Assembly (NCBI GenBank): GCA_964556885.1
Contig: CAZKYP010000072.1
Span: 1 to 14,845, forward strand
Direction: 5' to 3'
Source: CAZKYP01 sp964556885
GTDB lineage: Bacteria; Planctomycetota; Phycisphaerae; Sedimentisphaerales; Anaerobacaceae
DNA: 14,845 nucleotides
In this document: one piece after another, positions 7,541 to 14,700 of the stretch
Layout: the number at the start of each line of letters is the position of its first letter
How positions within the stretch are numbered: position 1 is the stretch's first letter
Position numbers and translations under genes: made by a program
The notes under the pieces: model-generated
What the model was told of the DNA's origin: nothing
The model's database searches: none
The model's input: the letters and a program-made list of their open reading frames with translations, nothing else

Positions 7541-9394
7541 GTGATAGGACGAATTAAAGCCGTCTTTGGAAATATGGTTGTTGCCCAGAGCAATGACCGT
7601 GTTATCAAAAACGCCGTTGGCTATTGTGTGCGAAGTGACGGAGTCAAGCTGCTCTGCGAAATTATACGTGTACGCGGTGATTCGGCCGATCTCCAGATAT
7701 TCGAGGAGACACGCGGCCTGAAAGTGGGAGACCATGTAGAGTTCGAGGAAGAAATGCTTTCGGCTGTTTTAGGTCCGGGCCTTTTGGGCCAGATATTTGA
7801 CGGTCTCCAGAATCCGTTGCCGAAACTGGCTGAAAAGGTGGGCTTTTTTCTGGAGCCGGGTAATTATATTCACGCCCTTAATACCGAGAAAAACTGGGAC
7901 TGGACCCCGAAAGTTAAGGCCGGTGACGTGGTTCAGGCCGGTGATGCCCTGGGCAGCGTGCCGGAAAGCATATTCGAGCACCACGTTATGGTGCCGTTTG
8001 GCTGGGATGGTCAATACACGGTCGAATCCGTAGCTGGAGCAGGCTCGTACCCTATCGTTAAAGAGATTGCGATCCTGATTGATGATTCCGGCAATAAACG
8101 CGCGGTGACCATGCAGCAGAACTGGCCGGTCAAACGCCCGTTGTGCGTGACGAAAAGACGTTTGCTGCCGACAAAACCCATGGTGACAAGTGTCCGTATT
8201 ATCGATTCGATGTTTCCCATCGTGCAGGGGGGGACATATTGTATTCCCGGGCCTTTCGGCGCCGGGAAAACTGTCTTGCAGCAGATAACCTCGCGTCATG
8301 CACGTGTTGACATTGTAATAATAACCGCCTGCGGCGAGCGGGCGGGCGAGGTCGTGGATACTATTCGCGAGTTTCCGCAACTGCAGGACCCGCGAACCGG
8401 GCGCAGCCTGATGGAACGGACAATAATCATCTGTAACACTTCGGCTATGCCTGTTGCCGCCCGCGATGCGTCGGTGTATACGGGTGTGACCCTGGCGGAG
8501 TACTACAGGCAGATGGGCCTGAATGTTTTGCTCCTGGCGGATTCGACCAGCCGCTGGGCACAGGCCATGCGTGAGATTTCGGGCCGCCTGGAAGAGATTC
8601 CCGGCGAAGAGGCGTTTCCCGCCTATCTTGAAAGCCGCATCGCAAATTTCTATGAAAGGGCGGGTGCTATTGTATTACGTGATAAACGTATAGCTTCGGT
8701 TACTATCGGCGGTACGGTAAGTCCGGCCGGCGGCAATTTTGACGAACCGGTTACACAGGCCACTCTTAAAGTTGTCGGCGCTTTCCACGGCCTGAGCCGG
8801 TCCCGAAGCGATGCACGTCGTTATCCTGCGATTGATCCGCTGGATAGCTGGAGTAAATATATCGGGATTATCGAACCACAAAAGGTTGCGAAAATCCATC
8901 AAATGCTCAGGCGGGGCGATGAGATACACCAGATGATGACGGTGGTGGGTGAGGAAGGGACACCTGTCGAAGATTTTACGATAATGCTTAAAGCGGAATT
9001 TTTCGATGCCTCTTATCTGCAGCAAAATGCTTTTGACGAGGTGGATGCGGCCACCTCTATAGATCGCCAGCGATTCGTATTCGACAAGATACTCGAGATT
9101 GTCGAGACTGATTTCGATTTCAAAGATAAAGACGAGGCTCGTCGTACATTTAAGAAGATAAGCAGTTTGTTTATTAACTGGAATTATGCTCCATGGGATG
9201 AAAGTGTTGTTCCGGAATCACAAAGGCAGGATGAGCCGATTAATAAATCCATGATTAAGGATGAAAAAGACACCGAACGAGGCAGCTTTAAAGATATACT
9301 CGGTCAAATAGATCAGTATATCCAGTCACTGCTTAACAAAGAAATTAATACGGAGGAAGAGACAGAAGACGAACTTAAACAGGTGACTATATAA
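7541..9394 (+). CDS. atpA: V-type ATPase catalytic subunit A
   Basis: 617 residues, full length for the family. It binds and hydrolyses (or makes) ATP in the alternating A3B3 head on the cytoplasmic side. The start is a GTG at 7541, with GAGGA 6 bases upstream. Residues 1-75 are the beta-barrel; about 110-195 hold the non-homologous bulge insertion that separates A from F-type beta subunits. The Walker A motif is GPFGAGKT (237-244, with K243 and T244), the catalytic glutamate lies in CGERAGE (264-270, E266), and the Walker B aspartate is in LLLADSTSRWAQA (330-342, D334). The ...EEIPGEEAFPAYLESR segment (351-366) is family-typical. The tail after about 560 is charged and less conserved. All catalytic residues are intact. 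It follows the DUF2764 gene closely, and 96 bases separate it from B, the longest gap in the operon. Confidence 0.97.
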   Translation: MIGRIKAVFGNMVVAQSNDRVIKNAVGYCVRSDGVKLLCEIIRVRGDSADLQIFEETRGLKVGDHVEFEEEMLSAVLGPGLLGQIFDGLQNPLPKLAEKVGFFLEPGNYIHALNTEKNWDWTPKVKAGDVVQAGDALGSVPESIFEHHVMVPFGWDGQYTVESVAGAGSYPIVKEIAILIDDSGNKRAVTMQQNWPVKRPLCVTKRRLLPTKPMVTSVRIIDSMFPIVQGGTYCIPGPFGAGKTVLQQITSRHARVDIVIITACGERAGEVVDTIREFPQLQDPRTGRSLMERTIIICNTSAMPVAARDASVYTGVTLAEYYRQMGLNVLLLADSTSRWAQAMREISGRLEEIPGEEAFPAYLESRIANFYERAGAIVLRDKRIASVTIGGTVSPAGGNFDEPVTQATLKVVGAFHGLSRSRSDARRYPAIDPLDSWSKYIGIIEPQKVAKIHQMLRRGDEIHQMMTVVGEEGTPVEDFTIMLKAEFFDASYLQQNAFDEVDAATSIDRQRFVFDKILEIVETDFDFKDKDEARRTFKKISSLFINWNYAPWDESVVPESQRQDEPINKSMIKDEKDTERGSFKDILGQIDQYIQSLLNKEINTEEETEDELKQVTI

Positions 9395-9490
9395 AACTGT
9401 GAATAGCAGTGGGATTGTTTTGGTAATGTCCTGCGAGAGTGACGAAAATAAAGAAAACAGGAACGCTCAACAATATAAAGGCGATTGGTA
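9395..9490 (+). other. 96-base intra-operon spacer between subunits A and B
   Basis: The spacer holds no gene, terminator or clear promoter. It is much longer than the other junctions of the operon. AAAGG at 9477-9481 lies 9 bases before the ATG of subunit B and is the likely ribosome binding site. Confidence 0.4.
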
Positions 9491-10831
9491 ATGAGAACAT
9501 TTTATGACGAGATTTCGAAAATAGCAGGCAACGTTGTAACCGTGAAAGCTCAGGGAATCGGTTACGACGAACTTGCTGTTATTACATCGGGCAACGGCAC
9601 TTCACTGGCTCAGGTCATTCGACTTGAGGATGACCAGGTGAGTCTCCAGATATTCGGTGGTACTGAAGGCGTTTCCACCGGGGATAAAATTCGGTTCCTC
9701 GGCCATTCCTTCAAAGTGCCTTTCAGTGATGCGTTGCTTGGAAGAGTTTTTGACGGGTCCGGGCGTCCGAGGGACGGCAGACCGGAGGTCCAGGCGGAAA
9801 GCGTTGAAATCGGTTCGCCCGCCGTTAATCCGATCAAACGCAGGGTGCCCGATAAAGTAATACACACGCGTATTCCAATGATTGACATTTTCAATACACT
9901 GGTCGGCTCCCAGAAACTGCCGATTTTTTCATCGGCCGGTGAGCCGTATAATGATGTATTGGCAAGAGTCGGTATGCAGACCGATGCGGAGGTGATTATT
10001 CTCGGCGGGATGGGTTTGCGACATGACGACTATCTGACGTTCCGAAAACGCTTCGACGAAGCCGGTGTATTGGGACGGACTATTATGTTTGTTCATACCG
10101 CCGCCGACCCGGTTGTGGAATGTCTGCTGATACCTGATTTGGCGCTGGCCGTGGGTGAGCAATATGCTTTACAGGGCAAAAATGTCCTCGTGCTTTTATC
10201 GGATATGACGTCTTTTTCAGATGCGCTGAAGGAGATTGCCATCACTATGGAGCAGGTGCCTTCCAACCGCGGCTATCCCGGTGATTTGTACACGCAATTG
10301 GCCAGAAGGTATGAAAAGGCGGTTGATTTCGACGGAGCCGGCGCTATGACCGTGTTGGCCTGTGTGACTATGCCGGGCGATGATGTCACACACCCGGTTC
10401 CGGATAATACGGGTTATATTACCGAAGGCCAGCTTTATTTGCGCGGCGGTCGTATCGAGCCGTTCGGCTCACTGTCCCGTCTGAAACAGTTGGTAAACGG
10501 AAAAACACGCGACGACCATCGGGCTATCATGAATGCCTGTATCCAGCTTTATGCGCAGTGCGATGAGAGCCGGGAAAAACGCGAGATGGGCTTCGAATTG
10601 TCCGAATGGGACGAGAGACTGCTGAAATACGGTGACATGTTCGAAGAAAAGATAATGGACCTGACCTTGAATATCGAGCTTTTCGACGCCCTGGATAAGT
10701 GCTGGGAAATCCTTGCCGAATGTTTCACACCTGAAGAAACCGGTATCAGGGACGCTATTATCGAGAAGCATTGGCCCGGAAGGGCCAAACAAGAGGAAAC
10801 GGAAGAAATCGCTGAGACTGTACAGGTATAA
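9491..10831 (+). CDS. atpB: V-type ATPase regulatory subunit B
   Basis: 446 residues from the ATG at 9491; an in-frame TTG at 9485 would leave only 3 bases after the ribosome binding site and is less likely. B is the non-catalytic partner of A in the A3B3 head. The beta-barrel is at about 1-75. In place of a Walker A motif there is FSSAGEPYND (146-155), as expected for a B subunit that lacks a P-loop. VPSNRGYPGDLYTQLARRYEKA (256-277) carries the conserved segment that contributes an arginine to the A active site. The region usually reading PSLSRLM is shortened to EPFGSLSRLKQLV (323-335), as I recall for the chlamydial and spirochetal branch. The tail (about 432-446) is acidic. It is followed after 13 bases by subunit D. 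Confidence 0.95.
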   Translation: MRTFYDEISKIAGNVVTVKAQGIGYDELAVITSGNGTSLAQVIRLEDDQVSLQIFGGTEGVSTGDKIRFLGHSFKVPFSDALLGRVFDGSGRPRDGRPEVQAESVEIGSPAVNPIKRRVPDKVIHTRIPMIDIFNTLVGSQKLPIFSSAGEPYNDVLARVGMQTDAEVIILGGMGLRHDDYLTFRKRFDEAGVLGRTIMFVHTAADPVVECLLIPDLALAVGEQYALQGKNVLVLLSDMTSFSDALKEIAITMEQVPSNRGYPGDLYTQLARRYEKAVDFDGAGAMTVLACVTMPGDDVTHPVPDNTGYITEGQLYLRGGRIEPFGSLSRLKQLVNGKTRDDHRAIMNACIQLYAQCDESREKREMGFELSEWDERLLKYGDMFEEKIMDLTLNIELFDALDKCWEILAECFTPEETGIRDAIIEKHWPGRAKQEETEEIAETVQV

Positions 10832-10844
10832 TACGTTTTTATAA

Positions 10845-11486
10845 ATGGCTAAAAAAAAGATAAAATATACACGAACCGAATTAAAACAGCAGCGTGATGC
10901 GCTGGCGCGTTTCAATCGCTATTTGCCCACTCTCAAGCTCAAACAACAACAGGTGCAGACGTCTATTGTGCAAACTCGCCAGATATACCATAAAATGAAA
11001 GAAGCCGTCGAAGCTACCAGACAAACCATCTCCGTGTATGATGGCTTGTTCAATGATGCGGCGGGGATAAATGTCAGGCAATTGGCCGCGCCGGACAAGA
11101 TTCAAACGACAACGCATAGTATCGCCGGAGTGCATGTGCCGCGATTTGAAAATATCATCTTCCCCCGCGCCGACTATAGTCTCTTCGGGACGGCGTCATG
11201 GACCGACAGGGCACTTGCCGACCAGAGGAAACTTAATCGTCAGGCGGCGGAATTGGATATACTGAATAAATGCCTTGAGCTGTTGCAGACCGAGTTGAAA
11301 AAAGTTATGCAGCGGGTAAATCTTTTTGAAAAGGTCATGATTCCCCGCACTCTTGAAAATATACGCCGCATTCGAATCGCACTGGGCGACCAGATGACGG
11401 CAGGTGTTGCCCGGGCCAAGATTGCAAAGGCCAAATTAGAGCTGAAAGAACAGGCAGAAAGATCCGGAGAGGTTGTTACAGTATGA
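10845..11486 (+). CDS. atpD: V-type ATPase subunit D (central rotor shaft)
   Basis: 213 residues. D is the long antiparallel coiled coil that turns inside the A3B3 head. Helix 1 spans about 8-65 and helix 2 about 125-205, joined by a short less helical middle with PRFENIIFP (about 99-107), which matches the family layout. The N-terminus MAKKKIKYTRTELKQQR resembles the KxxPTRxxLxxLK opening of D subunits. There is no Shine-Dalgarno sequence; the 13 bases after the B stop codon are AT-rich, so translation is probably coupled to B. The stop codon overlaps the start of subunit I by the ATGA arrangement. Its usual partner F is absent from the cluster. Confidence 0.92.
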   Translation: MAKKKIKYTRTELKQQRDALARFNRYLPTLKLKQQQVQTSIVQTRQIYHKMKEAVEATRQTISVYDGLFNDAAGINVRQLAAPDKIQTTTHSIAGVHVPRFENIIFPRADYSLFGTASWTDRALADQRKLNRQAAELDILNKCLELLQTELKKVMQRVNLFEKVMIPRTLENIRRIRIALGDQMTAGVARAKIAKAKLELKEQAERSGEVVTV

Positions 11487-13249
11487 TTGTTCCGATGTCT
11501 AAAATATATATCGTAACGCAGGGTTATAATCACGCCCTGCTTCTGGAAGAGCTTGCGCAACTTGGGGTTGTGCATGTCGAACCGGTAAATCCCGAAAAGG
11601 CTGTTGCTCAGGAACAGACTGTAAATGCAATATCTACCCTTGACCAGGCTCTGCAAATTTTACGTTCCGTTCAGCCTTCCGGTGACGCTCCCGAAATATC
11701 CGCGCTGGATGCGGCCAGGGAAGTTATTTCAATTAATAAGACAATGGTGAATGAAAAAGATCGCCTTAGCACTCTGCATCGAATAGCGAATCAGCTTGCC
11801 GTCTGGGGCAATGTTAAGCTCGAACAGCTCGAACGACTTCGCTCGGTCGGTATCGATATCAGGTTTTTCCTGACGGCTCAGAAATCACTGGCCGAACTCA
11901 GGGCCGAATGTATCGAAATCGTTACCGAACTGTCGGGACAAAATGTAATAATTGCGGTTGTTGACCGGGCGGGACAGTTTGAGGCTCCTGAAGGTGCGAA
12001 AGAAATACCGTGGCCGGCGACGGACCTGCCTGCTGTTAAAAAAGAAGCCGCCGAGATTGATGCTTCACTTAAGCATAATAACGAGCGCCTGGCCCAACTG
12101 GCCAACTTGATAAAGGCGATGCAGGAACAACGAAATGAATATCAAACGGAGGCGGAGTATTGTGTTGTTCAAAACAGCGGTCTTGCAAGTGAGGCTCTCT
12201 TTGCCCTGCAGGGCTGGGTGCCTTCCCGCAAAGCCGGTTCGCTGTCTGCCGCTCTTAGTGAACGGAACATTACCGCGGCTGTCCAGATTCTTCCTGTGGA
12301 GCAGGGTGAAGAGCCGCCGACGCTTATCGAATATCCGGGCTGGACAAAACCCATCAAGGGACTTTTCGATATGCTTGGTACTGTTGCGGGGTATCGTGAG
12401 TTTGATGTGTCGATACCATTCATGCTGGCGCTGCCGATTTTCGCCGCAATGCTGATTGGCGACGGCGGGTACGGGGCGGTTTTGTTCTTTGGTTTACTGA
12501 TCGGATTCAAGAAGGCTTCCAAAGTACTTGGCCCGGAATTTACGAAACTGCTTATCATCGTCGGTGCAGTATCTCTGCTCTGGGGATTTTTGTGCGGCAG
12601 CTTCTTTGGGGTTGTCCTTTATGAACCGGTGATTGCCGTAAACATGTCGGACAAATCTCGTTTTCTGCTTATGAAGATATGTTTTACGATGGGTGCAATA
12701 CATCTAAGCATTGCACAATTGTGGCAGGCGTTCAGGATATTTCCGGATTTGCGTTTTCTCGGGAAAGTCGGCTGGGGGATTTTTGTCTGGGGAATGCTCG
12801 GCATTGTTCAGATGTTTGTCCTGGGCATGGAGATGACCTGGAGCACCCCGTGGCCTTATTTTTTAATTGCAGGGTCGGCTTTGGCAATTTTATTTAATTC
12901 CCCGAGCAAAAATATCATCAAGATGATTTTATTGGGAGTTGCCAACTTTCCGCTGTCGATGTTGGGAGCTTTTTCCGATGTTATCAGTTACGTTCGTCTG
13001 ATGGCGGTAGGGCTTGCCAGCGGCGTTCTTGCGAGCAGCTTTAACGAACTGGCGCAGAATTCCGGCTCGTGGCTTATCGCGGCGCCTGTCTTGATATTCG
13101 GCCATTCCCTGAACCTCGGCCTGGCCATGATAGCACTGTTTGCTCACGGCGTCCGATTGAATATGCTTGAGTTTTCGAACAATCTTGGCATGACGTGGAT
13201 AGGGTATTCTTATAAACCTTTTAGGAAAAATCATTCAGGAGTAAAATAA
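11483..13249 (+). CDS. atpI: V-type ATPase subunit I (membrane stator, a-subunit homologue)
   Basis: 588 residues, within the bacterial range for this family. Residues 1-300 are the cytosolic arm that meets the peripheral stalk, opening with the typical MIVPMSKIYIV and containing helical coiled regions at about 185-225. From about 308 the chain is hydrophobic, with roughly seven to eight membrane helices. GDGGYG (326-331) is a family motif. R505 in SDVISYVRLMAVGLASG is the essential arginine that releases ions from the K ring, and R558 in HGVRLNMLEF is the second conserved arginine. The gene overlaps D by four bases (ATGA), implying translational coupling, and the ribosome binding site of K (AGGAG at 13237-13241) lies inside its last codons. 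The start is supported by the overlap and the conserved N-terminus. Confidence 0.95.
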   Translation: MIVPMSKIYIVTQGYNHALLLEELAQLGVVHVEPVNPEKAVAQEQTVNAISTLDQALQILRSVQPSGDAPEISALDAAREVISINKTMVNEKDRLSTLHRIANQLAVWGNVKLEQLERLRSVGIDIRFFLTAQKSLAELRAECIEIVTELSGQNVIIAVVDRAGQFEAPEGAKEIPWPATDLPAVKKEAAEIDASLKHNNERLAQLANLIKAMQEQRNEYQTEAEYCVVQNSGLASEALFALQGWVPSRKAGSLSAALSERNITAAVQILPVEQGEEPPTLIEYPGWTKPIKGLFDMLGTVAGYREFDVSIPFMLALPIFAAMLIGDGGYGAVLFFGLLIGFKKASKVLGPEFTKLLIIVGAVSLLWGFLCGSFFGVVLYEPVIAVNMSDKSRFLLMKICFTMGAIHLSIAQLWQAFRIFPDLRFLGKVGWGIFVWGMLGIVQMFVLGMEMTWSTPWPYFLIAGSALAILFNSPSKNIIKMILLGVANFPLSMLGAFSDVISYVRLMAVGLASGVLASSFNELAQNSGSWLIAAPVLIFGHSLNLGLAMIALFAHGVRLNMLEFSNNLGMTWIGYSYKPFRKNHSGVK

Positions 13250-13250
13250 A

Positions 13251-13736
13251 ATGACCACACTCACATTCTTGGGACAAATGGGAATCGTAATAATGTTGGG
13301 TCTTGCCGCGTTCGGCAGTTCCGCCGGCATAGGAGCGGCCGGTCAGTCCGCCGCAGGCGCATGGGGCAAGGAAGGCAAAGCCGGCAAGACGCTCAGCTTT
13401 ACTTATATCATTCTCGTGGGCATGCCCATCAGCCAGACCCTGTATGCCATGATTGTCATGAATAAAATGAATCAGGTCCTGCAGCACTCGGAAATCGCCG
13501 TGGCCAATGCGGGCCTGCTTTTCGGTATCGGCCTGGCGACGGGGCTCGGCGAAATGATTTCCGCGTGGATGCAGGGATTGATCGGTGCGGCCGGCGTTCG
13601 CTCGCTGAGCGAAAGCGAAGGCAAGGGCTTTGCGTTCCTGCTTATTGCGATGGGTATCGTCGAGACAGTCGGTATCTTCACGATGGTGTTCCTGCTTGGA
13701 ATGATACCGGCAGTTCCCGCAGCAGCAGCAGCATAG
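13251..13736 (+). CDS. atpK: V-type ATPase subunit K (proteolipid ring, two-hairpin form)
   Basis: 161 residues with four membrane helices arranged as two tandem hairpins (about 8-30, 48-75, 85-110, 126-152), the 16-kDa V-type form rather than the 8-kDa F-type form. K subunits form the ring that carries ions across the membrane. Each half begins with a Gly/Ala-rich helix (GLAAFGSSAGIGAAG, 17-31; ANAGLLFGIGLATGLGE, 85-101). The ion-binding glutamate is E138 in GIVETVGIFTMVF. Aligned by eye with Enterococcus hirae NtpK, S61, Q62, Q108 and E138 match its sodium ligands T64, Q65, Q110 and E139, and M58 stands at L61, which binds through its backbone. The first half has no acidic ion site of its own, as usual. 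AGGAG lies 9 bases before the ATG. Only one base separates it from I, and a strong terminator follows. Confidence 0.95.
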   Translation: MTTLTFLGQMGIVIMLGLAAFGSSAGIGAAGQSAAGAWGKEGKAGKTLSFTYIILVGMPISQTLYAMIVMNKMNQVLQHSEIAVANAGLLFGIGLATGLGEMISAWMQGLIGAAGVRSLSESEGKGFAFLLIAMGIVETVGIFTMVFLLGMIPAVPAAAAA

Positions 13737-13764
13737 ATGTAAATTAGATATACAAACCAGCCAC

Positions 13765-13800
13765 CGAAGCCGGGCACCATACCCGGCTTCGTTTTTTTTC
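13765..13800 (+). terminator. intrinsic terminator of the V-type ATPase operon
   Basis: A perfect 10-base-pair GC-rich stem (13765-13774 with 13782-13791) has a 7-base loop and is followed by eight T residues (13792-13799). It lies 28 bases after the stop codon of subunit K. Confidence 0.92.
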
Positions 13801-13836
13801 TTGCTTAAACAAGTCCCGAACAAACCCGCCGTGTTT

Positions 13837-13899
13837 GTGATTAGTGGATCGTGATTAGTGATTCGATGTTCGAAATTCGGTGTTCGAGATTCGTAATTC
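13837..13899 (+). repeat. degenerate 7-base tandem array A (GTGATTC type)
   Basis: Nine consecutive 7-base units without any insertion or deletion. Unit position 1 is G in 9 of 9, position 6 is T in 9 of 9 and position 7 is C in 7 of 9. Units drift from GTGATTA and GTGGATC to GATGTTC, GAAATTC and GTAATTC. It begins shortly after the ATPase operon terminator. The period of 7 is not a codon multiple and several frames carry stops, so it is not coding. It resembles cyanobacterial heptanucleotide STRR repeats in form. Confidence 0.75.
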
Positions 13900-13911
13900 A
13901 CAAAAGGTAGA

Positions 13912-13928
13912 GTGGGGCTATGCCCCAC
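13912..13928. repeat. perfect short hairpin (7-bp stem, 3-base loop)
   Basis: GTGGGGC, loop TAT, GCCCCAC. It sits between two stretches of 7-base repeats. No T-run follows on either strand, so it does not look like a terminator; a REP-like palindrome is more likely. Confidence 0.6.
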
Positions 13929-13949
13929 CAGATTCGATATTCAAAATTG
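13929..13949 (+). repeat. short continuation of the 7-base repeats
   Basis: Three 7-base units (CAGATTC, GATATTC, AAAATTG) directly follow the hairpin and are related to array A. The last overlaps the left arm of the next hairpin. Weak on its own; it is supported by the neighbouring array. Confidence 0.4.
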
Positions 13950-13979
13950 TTCGGATGGGCCGCGCCCACCCTAACAATT
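13945..13979 (-). terminator. long imperfect hairpin, possible terminator of the coiled-coil membrane gene
   Basis: A 16-position stem with two mismatches: a perfect outer 7-base-pair part (13945-13951 with 13973-13979), an inner GC-rich part and a 3-base loop CGC (13961-13963). On the minus strand it starts 9 bases after the stop codon at 13989, but only a short T-stretch (TTTT) overlaps its far end. It may end transcription or protect the 3' end, or may be a palindromic repeat. Confidence 0.4.
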
Positions 13980-13988
13980 ACTGCGTGC

Positions 13989-14525
13989 TTAAGCCTTCTG
14001 TTTTGCAGCCTCTCCGATGCGAACCACAGAATAGACCAGTGCCCCGAGCAGCCCGGTTAACAGAGTAATGACAATCCAAATCCCGGACTCGTGGGATCGC
14101 TTTTGAATGTCCTGGTAAACCCATACGGTGCAAAGGATATTGACTACTGCGATAAGGATCAGTATTGGATGCGGCTCTTTTTTCTTCGGTCTTTGCATAT
14201 TTTCGAGATCCATTCTGCGTTTCTGCAGCTCAATTTCCTGTTGTTTCCGCTGGAAGTCCATTTCAGCTTCCTGTTGTTGCCTCTGGAAATCCATTTCAGT
14301 TTCTCGCTGTTGCAGTCCTATTTCCCTTTCGCGCATTTCCATTTCCCTGTTGCGCGTTTCCATCTCCCTGTTGCGCATTTCCATGTCCCTGTCACGCGTC
14401 TGTACTTCTCTTGGGCGTGCTGCTGCTCTCTGTCGCTGGACCTCTTCAGGCGGATTATCCTGAGCATAGGCCGCAACGGGAAACAGTATTGCCATCAACG
14501 CTGTTAATAAAATTAATCGCTTCAT
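13989..14525 (-). CDS. small coiled-coil membrane protein of unknown function
   Basis: 178 residues. The start is the ATG at 14525 (MKRLILL...), chosen because AGGAG lies 7 bases upstream and a signal sequence follows, with likely cleavage after AYA at 21; the upstream extension of the frame is not signal-like. Residues about 40-110 are a highly charged helix of tandem repeats: a 7-residue set (RDRDMEM, RNREMET, RNREMEM, REREIGL) and an 11-residue set (MDFQRQQQEAE, MDFQRKQQEIE), both patterns that make coiled coils. After a basic linker (RPKKKEPHP) come two membrane helices at about 119-137 and 149-170; the second (GIWIVITLLTGLLGALVYSVVRIG) resembles small membrane proteins and phospholipase-D-type N-terminal segments. 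The coiled coil is therefore probably on the outer face of the membrane. No enzyme motif is visible. It may act as a spacer, scaffold or stress protein; that is a guess. It is a single-gene unit flanked on both sides by 7-base repeat arrays. Confidence 0.8.
   Translation of the reverse strand: MKRLILLTALMAILFPVAAYAQDNPPEEVQRQRAAARPREVQTRDRDMEMRNREMETRNREMEMREREIGLQQRETEMDFQRQQQEAEMDFQRKQQEIELQKRRMDLENMQRPKKKEPHPILILIAVVNILCTVWVYQDIQKRSHESGIWIVITLLTGLLGALVYSVVRIGEAAKQKA
14332..14394 (-). repeat. three 21-base tandem repeats inside the coiled-coil gene
   Basis: Units 14332-14352, 14353-14373 and 14374-14394 are close copies at the DNA level and encode 7-residue heptads (RNREMEM-like). Degenerate units continue on both sides. 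The close DNA match points to recent tandem duplication or slippage. Confidence 0.75.
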
Positions 14526-14592
14526 CTTATTTCTCCTAACTAAACCGGTTTTATTGAATCCCCATGTGATAATAGTTTTTTCACTGAATTTA

Positions 14593-14621
14593 ATTATCGG
14601 CACTTTTGACCTGCAAATCAA
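14593..14621 (-). promoter_or_regulatory. sigma70-like promoter of the coiled-coil membrane gene
   Basis: On the minus strand TTGATT (14621-14616) and GATAAT (14598-14593) are separated by exactly 17 bases. Transcription would start near 14586, about 60 bases before the ATG. Array B begins 8 bases upstream of the -35 box. Confidence 0.5.
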
Positions 14622-14628
14622 GGAAAAT

Positions 14629-14677
14629 GTGGATCGTGGGTCGTGAATCGTGGATTGTGGATCGTGATTCGTGGTTT
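14629..14677 (+). repeat. degenerate 7-base tandem array B (GTGGATC type)
   Basis: Seven consecutive 7-base units: positions 1-3 are GTG in 7 of 7, position 6 is T in 7 of 7, position 7 is C in 5 of 7. The same unit type and the same orientation as array A, from which it is separated by the coiled-coil membrane gene and its promoter. It is closest to its consensus of all the arrays here. Confidence 0.8.
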
Positions 14678-14679
14678 GT

Positions 14680-14700
14680 TCCCGATGCAGTTTATCGGGA
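14680..14700. repeat. perfect short hairpin between arrays B and C
   Basis: TCCCGAT (14680-14686), a 7-base loop, and ATCGGGA (14694-14700) form a perfect 7-base-pair stem. Array C begins at the next base. No T-run follows, so a terminator is unlikely. Confidence 0.55.

Noticed and set aside
7769..8380. Minus-strand open frame of 203 codons opposite subunit A
   Set aside because: Shadow of a highly conserved catalytic gene.
9395..9490. Small gene or terminator between subunits A and B
   Set aside because: No open frame with a ribosome binding site and no stable hairpin followed by a T-run.
13221..13928. Minus-strand open frame of 235 codons opposite subunit K
   Set aside because: It runs antisense to a well conserved ATPase gene and through the terminator and a heptad array; its composition is that of a shadow frame.
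14128..14539. Plus-strand Ser/Phe/Cys-rich open frames opposite the coiled-coil gene
   Set aside because: They are the complement of the Glu/Arg/Gln-rich repeats; the minus frame has a signal peptide, ribosome binding site and promoter.
14526..14621. Longer N-terminus for the coiled-coil membrane protein
   Set aside because: The 32 extra residues precede a good ribosome binding site and signal peptide and overlap the predicted promoter.
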